Below the pieces are notes generated by a model. The model was not told the DNA's origin and did no database searches. It was given only the letters and a program-made list of their open reading frames with translations. Positions 1 through 5,259 of a DNA stretch of 5,259 nucleotides are shown here, piece by piece. The stretch comes from an uncultured Alistipes sp. (lineage in GTDB: Bacteria > Bacteroidota > Bacteroidia > Bacteroidales > Rikenellaceae). The position numbers were made by a program, and so were the translations under genes. Every line of letters begins with the position of its first letter. The first letter of the stretch is position 1. The stretch is from contig USBO01000128.1 in the NCBI GenBank assembly GCA_900552955.1, positions 1 to 5,259 on the forward strand, read 5' to 3'.

Positions 1-1
1 C

Positions 2-181
2 GCGGCGGAGACCGAGCGGGCCGTCGCCGCAGGCCGGCAGGCGCAACAGGCGCTGCAACGCCTCACAGAGACCGACCGGGCGTTCGACTGCTCGCTCGAC
101 ATGGCCGTGAGCTACGGGCTCGACGCCCTGACCGACGACGAGCGCGAAGCCGACTTCCGCGCCGTGCGCGGACTGGATTAG
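2..181 (+). CDS. C-terminal fragment of an unrecognised protein
   Basis: This is an open frame entering from the left edge and ending at TAG 179-181, leaving 59 visible residues. The visible part is very rich in Ala, Arg, Glu, Asp and Gln. Its first half (about residues 1-28, with AAGRQAQQALQRL in it) looks like an amphipathic, possibly coiled-coil helix, and its tail is acidic and ends in VRGLD. There is no membrane segment and no family motif that I recognise. The codon pattern (C/G at third positions) matches the genes that follow, and the stop lies 22 nt before the vWA gene, so it is probably the upstream member of the same operon. In related vWA/kinase-like gene sets this place may be taken by a PP2C-type phosphatase or another vWA protein, but nothing in the visible tail shows that. 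The start lies outside the window. Confidence 0.7.
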   Translation, partial: AAETERAVAAGRQAQQALQRLTETDRAFDCSLDMAVSYGLDALTDDEREADFRAVRGLD

Positions 182-203
182 CGAACACCTAAACCCAAAC
201 GAT

Positions 204-1061
204 ATGAACTACACCCAAAGCATCACGCGCCGCCACCGCACAGCCTTCGTCCTGGCCATCGACCAATCGGGTTCGATGGTCGAGGAGCTGAAGTTCCGCG
301 GGCAGCGCATTTCGAAGGCGGCCGCCGTGGCCGAAGTCGCCAATTCGCTGCTGTCGGAGCTCCTGCTGCGCGCCACGCGCGAAGGCGAGGTGCGCGACTA
401 CTACGACATCGCCGTCATCGGTTACTCGGGCGAGGGCGTCCGGTCGCTCCTCTCGGCCGACGAGGCGTTCGTGCCGGTCCCGGCGCTCGAAAACGCCACG
501 CGTAACACGCGTCGGGTCTGCGTCGAACGCCGCCTGCCCGACGGACAGCCCGCCTTCAACGAGGTGACCCTGCGCGAATGGATCGCTCCCGCCGCATCGG
601 GCCAAACCCCGATGTACGAGGCCCTGCTCTATGTCCACGACCTCGTCGAGGGGTGGTGCCGCCGCCCCGAACACAGCGAGAGCTTTCCGCCGATGGTCTT
701 CAACATCACCGACGGCGAAGCCTCGGACAGCGACGAGGAGGAACTGGCGCAGATCGCCGCCCGCATCCGCTCGCTGGGCACCGACGACGGGCAGGCGCTG
801 CTGGTCAACATCCATCTCGCCTCGGGCGACGCGGCGCCCGGGCGCATCTTCCTGACCGAGGAGGAGGCCGCCTACGACAACCGCTACGCCCGTCTGCTCT
901 ACGACATCTCGAGCCCCATGCCGCCGCTGTTCGAGGAGGCGATCCGCAGCCTGCGCGACGACCGCGCCCGCGGGCCCTTCCGCGGCATGTGTTACAACGC
1001 ATCGATCACCGAGCTGCTCTCGATCCTCAACGTGGGATCGATCAGCGTAAATCTCCAGTAG
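204..1061 (+). CDS. vWA domain protein with intact MIDAS, TerY-like in outline
   Basis: A 285-residue soluble protein with no signal peptide or membrane segment, so probably cytoplasmic. A von Willebrand factor A fold is shown by the complete metal-ion-dependent adhesion site: DxSxS at D20-S22-S24 after the hydrophobic strand FVLAI, the threonine T135 in SGQTPMYEA, and the aspartate D170 in FNITDGE. Such domains bind Mg2+ or Mn2+ and hold protein partners through the metal. The loop after DQSGSM is longer than in short TerY proteins, and the region from about residue 200 on (NIHLASGD, then a Glu-rich turn, then SSPMPPLFEEAI) completes the fold. The start is ATG 204, preceded by an A-rich leader (182-203) without Shine-Dalgarno, usual in Bacteroidota. 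It ends 2 nt before the pseudokinase-WG gene, so the two are probably translated together and their products may interact. The vWA assignment is firm. The partner and process are inferred from context only. Confidence 0.9.
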   Translation: MNYTQSITRRHRTAFVLAIDQSGSMVEELKFRGQRISKAAAVAEVANSLLSELLLRATREGEVRDYYDIAVIGYSGEGVRSLLSADEAFVPVPALENATRNTRRVCVERRLPDGQPAFNEVTLREWIAPAASGQTPMYEALLYVHDLVEGWCRRPEHSESFPPMVFNITDGEASDSDEEELAQIAARIRSLGTDDGQALLVNIHLASGDAAPGRIFLTEEEAAYDNRYARLLYDISSPMPPLFEEAIRSLRDDRARGPFRGMCYNASITELLSILNVGSISVNLQ

Positions 1062-1063
1062 CC

Positions 1064-2044
1064 ATGTATCCCACGATCCATCACTTTCGGGAGGGGCTGC
1101 TCGCGCCCCGCACTTCGCTGCGCACGCTCGCCGATGCCTGTTTCGATGCCGACGCGGCGGGAGCGCCGCGCCTCGACCGCACGACACTCTTCGCCGAGGC
1201 GCGCTGCACGCTCGGCGGCCATCGCTACCTGCTGCTCTGTCCGCTCTCGCCGCTGGCGCACCGCCTCGCGGAGGCAACGGCACAGCGGCTCAAATACCAT
1301 CCCGCCGAATTTCTGCTCCCGTGGCGGATGCTGCGCGGCGAACTCACCTACAGCGACGCCACGGGCACGCCGCGCAGTTGCGATCTGGTGGCGCAGGAGC
1401 TGCCCGCCGAGGGCGAGCCGCTGACCGCGTTCGTCCGCCATGCCGACCGCGACCGGCTGCTGTCGGCGCTCGACACGCTGCAAAAACAGCTCGCGCAGGC
1501 CGGCCTGACGCACAACAACCTCAAGGCCGCCAACCTCTGGGCGACACCCGACCACCGGCTGTGGCCGCTGCGCTACGCCTACATGCGTTTCGACGCCGGC
1601 GACGACGCCCCGCAGTTCGAGACCCTGCGCGCTTTCATCGCCGAGAACGCCTCCGTGGCACAGATGATGTGCGACACTTCGGCGGAGTACCGCGCGCCGC
1701 GCCCCGACTTCTCGAACCACCTCTGGGTCGGGCACATGTTCGAACAGACGATCTGCGTCGAGGATGCCGAAGGGTACGGCTATGTCGACACGCAGAACCG
1801 CTACCTCATCGCGCCGCAATACCGCTGGGCCAACGATTTCCACGAAGGCCGCGCCGAGGTGCAGACCGCCGACGGGCACATGGGGCTCATCGACAAGACG
1901 GGCCGCTACGTCCTCGAGCCGCGCTACGAGATCGTCGAGTACGACGACCGGACGGGTCGCCTGCTGGCCCGTCTCGACGGCCGCTGGGCCGCCTTCGACT
2001 ACGAGGGCCGTCCGCTGACCGAGTTCGGCGCCGTCGAACCCTGA
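1064..2044 (+). CDS. pseudokinase-like protein with C-terminal WG repeats
   Basis: A 326-residue soluble protein. Its middle carries THNNLKAANLW at residues 149-159, which matches the kinase catalytic loop HxDLKxxN (H150, K154, N157) but with Asn152 where the catalytic Asp should be. No DFG motif is visible in the expected place just after it (RLWPLRYAYMRF, 165-176), and no clear glycine-rich loop precedes it. The fold is therefore probably kinase-like but catalytically impaired. The segment DLVAQELPAEGEPL (107-120) could be the hinge region. The C-terminus has WG-type repeats: about 237-267 (GYGYVDTQNRYLIAPQY), about 271-302 (GHMGLIDKTGRYVLEPRY) and a short third at 306-322 (GRWAAFDYEGRPL). 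WG repeats are generally taken as protein-binding scaffolds. The reading frame is open far upstream through the vWA gene, but ATG 1064, 2 nt after the vWA stop, is the sensible start. Substrate and partner are unknown. The tight spacing makes the vWA protein the best candidate partner. Confidence 0.8.
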   Translation: MYPTIHHFREGLLAPRTSLRTLADACFDADAAGAPRLDRTTLFAEARCTLGGHRYLLLCPLSPLAHRLAEATAQRLKYHPAEFLLPWRMLRGELTYSDATGTPRSCDLVAQELPAEGEPLTAFVRHADRDRLLSALDTLQKQLAQAGLTHNNLKAANLWATPDHRLWPLRYAYMRFDAGDDAPQFETLRAFIAENASVAQMMCDTSAEYRAPRPDFSNHLWVGHMFEQTICVEDAEGYGYVDTQNRYLIAPQYRWANDFHEGRAEVQTADGHMGLIDKTGRYVLEPRYEIVEYDDRTGRLLARLDGRWAAFDYEGRPLTEFGAVEP

Positions 2045-2067
2045 CAACGAAAACAACGCATAGCATT

Positions 2068-2988
2068 ATGGAAAAAGTCAAATGTCTGATTATCGGCAGC
2101 GGCCCTGCCGGCTATACGGCGGCGATCTACACCTCGCGCGCCAATCTGAATCCCGTTCTCTACGAAGGGATCGAACCGGGCGGCCAGCTGACCACCACCA
2201 CCGAGATCGAGAACTTCCCGGGCTATCCCGAGGGGATCGACGGCAACCAGCTGATGGCCGACCTGCGCCGGCAGGCCGAGCGTTTCGGCGCCGACATCCG
2301 CCGCGGCATGGTGACGCGCGCCGACCTCTCGTCGCGGCCGTTCCACCTGGTCGTCGACGGTGAGAAGGAGATCGAGGCCGAGAGCCTCATCATCGCCACG
2401 GGCGCCTCGGCACGCTACCTGGGACTCCCCTCCGAGACCAAATACCGCGGACAGGGCGTGAGCGCCTGCGCCACGTGCGACGGCTTCTTCTACCGCCGCA
2501 AGGACGTGGCGGTCGTGGGCGGCGGCGACACCGCCTGCGAGGAGGCGGCCTACCTGGCCTCGCTCTGCCGGCAGGTCTACATGATCGTCCGCAAGCCCCA
2601 TCTGCGCGCCTCGAAGGCGATGCAGCACCGCGTGATGAGCACGCCCAATATCGAGGTGCTCTTCGAGTACAACACCGCCGAGATTCTGGGCGACGACACG
2701 GGCGTCACGGGCGTCACGATCCGCCACAGCGACGGCAAGGAGCGGACACTCCCCATCTCGGGATTCTTCGTGGCCATCGGCCACCACCCCAACACCGAGC
2801 TGTTCCGCAACCAGCTGGAACTCGACGCCGAGGGTTACATCCGCACCGAGGGCGCCTCGTCGCGCACCTCCGTCGAGGGCGTCTTCGCCGCAGGCGACGT
2901 GCAGGATCCCGCCTACCGGCAGGCCATCACCGCCGCCGGCTCGGGCTGCATCGCCGCACTCGACTGCGAACGGTTCCTGCTGCAATGA
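2068..2988 (+). CDS. trxB: thioredoxin reductase (NADPH, FAD)
   Basis: A 306-residue flavoprotein of the usual length for bacterial low-molecular-weight thioredoxin reductase, which passes electrons from NADPH through FAD to oxidised thioredoxin in the cytoplasm. Visible in order are: the FAD-binding GSGPAG at residues 10-15; GGQLTTTTEIENFPGYP at 38-54; ATGA at 110-113; the redox-active CATC pair C134/C137 followed by DGFFYR; the NADPH-binding GGGDTACEEA at 151-160; and the C-terminal FAD motif GVFAAGDVQD at 271-280 with the following AAGSGCIAA. The NADPH-phosphate motif reads VRKPHLR (174-180) instead of the E. coli HRRxxxR. The arginines R175 and R180 are kept and K176 replaces an Arg, so NADPH preference is probably retained. 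From memory this variant is common in Bacteroidota. The start is ATG 2068 after an A-rich leader with no Shine-Dalgarno. It lies 23 nt after the WG gene and 18 nt before rnz, consistent with one transcript. Confidence 0.97.
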   Translation: MEKVKCLIIGSGPAGYTAAIYTSRANLNPVLYEGIEPGGQLTTTTEIENFPGYPEGIDGNQLMADLRRQAERFGADIRRGMVTRADLSSRPFHLVVDGEKEIEAESLIIATGASARYLGLPSETKYRGQGVSACATCDGFFYRRKDVAVVGGGDTACEEAAYLASLCRQVYMIVRKPHLRASKAMQHRVMSTPNIEVLFEYNTAEILGDDTGVTGVTIRHSDGKERTLPISGFFVAIGHHPNTELFRNQLELDAEGYIRTEGASSRTSVEGVFAAGDVQDPAYRQAITAAGSGCIAALDCERFLLQ

Positions 2989-3006
2989 CGTAAACACTCG
3001 CAGCGG

Positions 3007-3939
3007 ATGAGTTTCACCGTCACGATCCTCGGTTCGGCTTCGGCCAAACCCACGCCGGGCCGTCACCCGTCGGCGCAGGTCGTCAACCTCCACGAGCAGC
3101 TCTACCTCATCGACGCGGGAGAGGGCACGCAGCAGCAGTTGTTCCGCTACGGAATCAATCCGCTGCGGCTGCGTGCCGTCTTCCTCTCGCATCTGCACGG
3201 CGACCACTGCTTCGGGCTCTTTCCGCTGCTCTCGACGCTGGGGCTCTACGGCCGCCGCACGCCGCTGCCCGTCTACGCTCCGGCCCCCTTCGGCGAGATT
3301 CTCGCCTGCCACCTGCGCTATTTCGACAGCGACCTGCCCTATGCCGTGGAGTGGCACCAGGTCGACACGACCGCCCATGCGCTGCTCTGCGAGAACCGCT
3401 CGCTCGAAGTATGGAGCGTCCCGCTGCGCCACCGCGTGCCCACGTGCGGCTACCTCTTCCGCGAGAAGGAGCCGCCGCTGAACGTCGACAAGTTCCAGAT
3501 CGCCAAACACGGCCTCTCGATCGCCCAGATCACCGCCGCCAAGCGGGGCGAGGAGGTGCGGCTCGACTCGGGCGAGGTACTGCCCAACGCCGAACTGACC
3601 TACCGTCCCTATCGCGCGCGGTCGTACGCCTACCTGTCGGACACGGCCTTCTCGGCCAAGGCGGCGGGACTCGCGGCGGGCGTCGATCTGCTCTACCACG
3701 AGGCGACCTATGCCGCCGCCGAGCGGAAGATCGCCCGCGAACGGGGCCACGCGACGACCGCCGAGGCCGCCCAGGCAGCCCTGCGGGCCGGTGCCGGACG
3801 GCTCGTCATCGGCCACTTCTCGGCGCGTTACAAAGACCTCGCGCCGCTGCTCGACGAGGCGCGGGCGATCTTTCCGGCCAGCGAGCTGGCCGAGGAGGGG
3901 CGCACCTTCACCATCGAAAAACGACCTTTCGCATGCTGA
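3007..3939 (+). CDS. rnz: ribonuclease Z (tRNA 3'-processing endonuclease)
   Basis: A 310-residue metallo-beta-lactamase-fold nuclease of normal short-form RNase Z length. The enzyme cuts precursor tRNAs after the discriminator base using two zinc ions. Expected elements appear in order: the N-terminal strand and loop with PTPGRHPSAQVV (15-26); the fold's LIDAGEGTQQQL (34-45); the zinc motif HLHGDH at residues 62-67; H142 in LRHRVPTCGY; the metal-bridging aspartate D212 in LSDT; YHEATY at 230-235; H248 in RGHATT, the conserved catalytic-site HAT; and the last zinc ligand H270 in GHFSARY. The insert at about 85-130 corresponds to the variable region of the family, and no full flexible-arm signature was identified. 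All metal ligands are present, so the enzyme should be active. The gene starts 18 nt after trxB, and its last 7 nt overlap the start of the methyltransferase gene, implying coupled translation. Confidence 0.96.
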   Translation: MSFTVTILGSASAKPTPGRHPSAQVVNLHEQLYLIDAGEGTQQQLFRYGINPLRLRAVFLSHLHGDHCFGLFPLLSTLGLYGRRTPLPVYAPAPFGEILACHLRYFDSDLPYAVEWHQVDTTAHALLCENRSLEVWSVPLRHRVPTCGYLFREKEPPLNVDKFQIAKHGLSIAQITAAKRGEEVRLDSGEVLPNAELTYRPYRARSYAYLSDTAFSAKAAGLAAGVDLLYHEATYAAAERKIARERGHATTAEAAQAALRAGAGRLVIGHFSARYKDLAPLLDEARAIFPASELAEEGRTFTIEKRPFAC

Positions 3940-4685
3940 CCAAAGCCGAAATCCGACTCGTCCGCTCGCTGGCGGACAAACGCGCCCGCACCGACGAGGG
4001 ACTCTTCGTCGCCGAAGGGGCCAAACTCATCGGCGAGCTGCGCACCTCCGCGCTGCGCATCCGCCGCATCTATGCGCTCGACGGCGTTTTCCCGGGGGAG
4101 GAGGTCACAACCGTCTCTCCGAAAGAGATGGAGCGGCTGTCGCTGCTCAAAACCCCCTCCGATTCGCTGGCCGTGGTCGAAACGCCCCGCCGCACGCTCG
4201 ACCCCGCACGGCTCCGGCACTCGCTGGTGCTGGCGCTCGACGACGTGCAGAACCCGGGCAATCTGGGGACGATCATCCGGCTGGCCGACTGGTTCGGCAT
4301 CGGCGACGTGGTCTGCTCCGAGGCGACGGCCGACTGCTTCAACCCCAAAGTCGTGCAGGCCACGATGGGCGCCATCCTGCGCGTGCGCGTGCACTACTGC
4401 GATCTGGGCGCCTATCTGGCGGCAGAACGCGCCGCCGGCACGCCGATCTACGGCACGTTTCTGGAGGGCGAGAACATCTACCGCACGGAACTCACGCCCG
4501 CGGGCATCGTGCTGATGGGCAACGAGGGGCGCGGCGTGACGCCCGCCTGCGCGGCGCAGGTCACGCACAAGCTCTTCATCCCGCCCTACCCCGCTGCGCG
4601 GCACGCCACCGAGTCGCTCAACGTGGCAATGGCCGCCGGCATCGTCTGCGCCGAATTCCGCCGGCAGGCGAGCACCGGCCGGTAA
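3933..4685 (+). CDS. SpoU/TrmH-family RNA 2'-O-ribose methyltransferase
   Basis: A 250-residue SPOUT-fold enzyme that transfers a methyl group from S-adenosylmethionine to a ribose 2'-OH of rRNA or tRNA. The N-terminal part (about residues 5-90, with KRARTDEGLFVAEGAKLI) is the small substrate-binding domain typical of the TrmH/RlmB-like group. The catalytic domain shows all three family motifs: motif 1 at 102-122 (LDDVQNPGNLGTIIRLADW, with N110 and the catalytic R116), motif 2 at 194-201 (LMGNEGRG) and motif 3 at 227-238 (ESLNVAMAAGIV). These form the trefoil-knot cofactor pocket. The start is ATG 3933 inside the end of rnz (7 nt overlap), the only in-frame ATG before the conserved N-terminal domain. 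The exact target nucleotide cannot be read from the sequence, so no gene symbol is given. The C-terminus (RRQASTGR) is close to the point where the foreign-looking oxidoreductase begins, so its last few codons and stop may not be native. Confidence 0.93.
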   Translation: MLTKAEIRLVRSLADKRARTDEGLFVAEGAKLIGELRTSALRIRRIYALDGVFPGEEVTTVSPKEMERLSLLKTPSDSLAVVETPRRTLDPARLRHSLVLALDDVQNPGNLGTIIRLADWFGIGDVVCSEATADCFNPKVVQATMGAILRVRVHYCDLGAYLAAERAAGTPIYGTFLEGENIYRTELTPAGIVLMGNEGRGVTPACAAQVTHKLFIPPYPAARHATESLNVAMAAGIVCAEFRRQASTGR

Positions 4686-4692
4686 AGACCGA

Positions 4693-4714
4693 TCCGCCGC
4701 AGAAAAACGGCGGA
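4693..4714 (+). other. terminator-like hairpin without a T tract
   Basis: A perfect 7-bp inverted repeat, TCCGCCG at 4693-4699 and CGGCGGA at 4708-4714, encloses the 8-nt loop CAGAAAAA. It starts 7 nt after the methyltransferase stop, where a terminator would be expected. However, no run of T follows (the next bases are GATGCACGGG), so intrinsic termination is doubtful. The same bases also translate in frame as RRRKTAE, which fits the oxidoreductase family, so the hairpin may be chance. Confidence 0.3.
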
Positions 4715-4715
4715 G

Positions 4716-5259
4716 ATGCACGGGTTTGGAGAGGATATGTGCTTTGAAAGCGCCGAGGCGCTGGCGGAGCGCCCCAGGCTGGCCGATGCCGTCATCAACG
4801 GCACCATGGATACCCAGCATGTAAAAACCGCCGTCCCGCTGCTGCGCCGGGGCTACGACATGCTTCTGGAAAAGCCCTTCGCCGTCAATGAGGACGAGAT
4901 GTGGGAGCTGCAGCGTGTCGTCGGCGAGACCGGCCGCAGGGTGATGATCTGCCACGTACTGCGCTACGCGCCGTTCTATGTGGCCGTGAAGGAGCGCCTG
5001 CTGGCCGGGGAGATCGGCGATATCATCAACATCCAGGCCACCGAGCACGTCAGCTATCATCACCTGGCGGTGTCTTTAGTGCGCGGCAAATGGGGCAACG
5101 AGGAAAAGTGCGGCGCGCCCATGCTGCTGGCCAAATGCTGCCACGACATGGATCTCATCATGTGGCTGAAAAGCGGTGTCGCCCCCCGGCAGGTCGCCAG
5201 CTTCGGCAGCGACTTTCAGTTCGACCCGGCCAAGAAGCCCGCAGGCGCGGGCAAGCGGT
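4716..5259 (+). CDS. Gfo/Idh/MocA-family oxidoreductase, 5'-truncated and cut by the window end
   Basis: An open frame running off the right edge (181 codons plus one base from ATG 4716). It belongs to the family of NAD(P)-dependent sugar or inositol dehydrogenases. Numbered from ATG 4716, visible elements are: the end of the Rossmann domain, ADAVINGTMDTQHV at 23-36; the catalytic-lysine motif EKP at 52-54; the strand VMICHVLRYAPFY at 76-88; and the active-site motif CCHDMDLIMWL at 141-151. The GxGxxG nucleotide-binding motif and the first roughly 40 residues of the family are missing. The frame is open back to 4686, directly behind the methyltransferase stop, and codons 4689-4715 (PIRRRKTAE) still resemble the family. 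ATG 4716 is only the first in-frame ATG and has no properly spaced ribosome binding site. Codon use differs from all upstream genes: Asp is 5 GAT to 5 GAC, Ser is 5 AGC and 1 TCT. It is either a truncated gene or the far side of a chimeric join. The substrate cannot be told. Confidence 0.8.
   Translation, partial: MHGFGEDMCFESAEALAERPRLADAVINGTMDTQHVKTAVPLLRRGYDMLLEKPFAVNEDEMWELQRVVGETGRRVMICHVLRYAPFYVAVKERLLAGEIGDIINIQATEHVSYHHLAVSLVRGKWGNEEKCGAPMLLAKCCHDMDLIMWLKSGVAPRQVASFGSDFQFDPAKKPAGAGKR

Noticed and set aside
182..203. Promoter search in the leader before the vWA gene and the other short gaps
   Set aside because: No Bacteroidota-type TAnnTTTG element with an upstream TTTG was found. 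The gaps (22, 2, 23 and 18 nt) are too short to hold a promoter without using coding sequence.
578..1063. Upstream extension of the pseudokinase-WG reading frame inside the vWA gene
   Set aside because: It overlaps well-supported vWA coding sequence, and its translation there is Arg/Pro-rich frame-shifted sequence. ATG 1064 is the natural start.
189..1283. 364-codon minus-strand open frame opposite the vWA gene
   Set aside because: It is a shadow of the vWA and pseudokinase frames: its translation is low-complexity Arg/Ala/Gly/Val-rich and shows no domain, while the plus strand has an intact MIDAS.
992..2056. 354-codon minus-strand open frame opposite the WG-repeat gene
   Set aside because: The plus-strand product has kinase-loop and WG-repeat features. 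The antisense product has none and would collide with the operon direction.
2700..2717. Tandem 9-bp repeat GGGCGTCAC x2
   Set aside because: It lies inside trxB and simply encodes a Gly-Val-Thr pair repeated in a surface loop. Two copies are not enough to suggest a functional repeat.
1999..3816. 605-codon open frame on the minus strand opposite trxB and most of rnz
   Set aside because: The plus strand carries two unmistakable enzymes with all catalytic motifs. The antisense frame is open because GC-rich codons with C/G third positions rarely give stops on the other strand, and its translation has no recognisable motif.
3828..5063. 411-codon minus-strand open frame crossing the methyltransferase and oxidoreductase
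   Set aside because: It spans two plus-strand genes with clear family motifs and matches nothing I recognise. Its continuity across the suspected join is not evidence for a gene.

Overview
The window is GC-rich and tightly packed. For nearly its whole length (bases 1 to about 4685) it reads as one co-directional plus-strand gene cluster from a high-GC member of the Bacteroidota, most like a gut Alistipes/Rikenellaceae organism. This rests on remembered protein family resemblance (thioredoxin reductase and RNase Z of Bacteroides/Alistipes type), on gene leaders that are A-rich and lack a Shine-Dalgarno sequence (182-203 and 2045-2067), and on a strong C/G bias at third codon positions. The taxon is an inference and was not checked against a database.

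Layout: (1) 2-181, the last 59 codons of an unrecognised soluble protein. (2) 204-1061, a cytoplasmic von Willebrand factor A (vWA) protein with a complete metal-binding MIDAS site. (3) 1064-2044, a protein starting 2 nt later with a kinase-like catalytic loop in which the catalytic Asp is replaced by Asn, followed by C-terminal WG repeats. (4) 2068-2988, thioredoxin reductase trxB. (5) 3007-3939, ribonuclease Z, overlapping by 7 nt (6) 3933-4685, a SpoU/TrmH-family RNA 2'-O-methyltransferase. (7) From about 4686 to the window end, the middle part of a Gfo/Idh/MocA-family NAD(P)-dependent oxidoreductase without its N-terminal nucleotide-binding motif.

The genes fall into two functional groups. 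The partial gene, the vWA protein and the pseudokinase-WG protein look like a small intracellular signalling or scaffold module, resembling in outline the vWA/kinase/phosphatase sets linked to Ter systems. The trxB, rnz and methyltransferase genes are housekeeping functions (thiol redox, tRNA 3' maturation, RNA methylation). Gaps of at most 23 nt plus one overlap suggest a single transcript. No convincing promoter is seen.

The most notable point is the right end. The oxidoreductase begins abruptly at or just after the methyltransferase stop codon, lacks its first roughly 40 residues, and has different codon habits (half of Asp codons are GAT, Ser is AGC with no TCG, and AGG and TTA occur). 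It resembles Clostridia-type members of the family. This is either an assembly chimera or a genuine recombination/insertion junction. No gene-free stretch longer than 300 bases, RNA gene, CRISPR array or insertion sequence was found.
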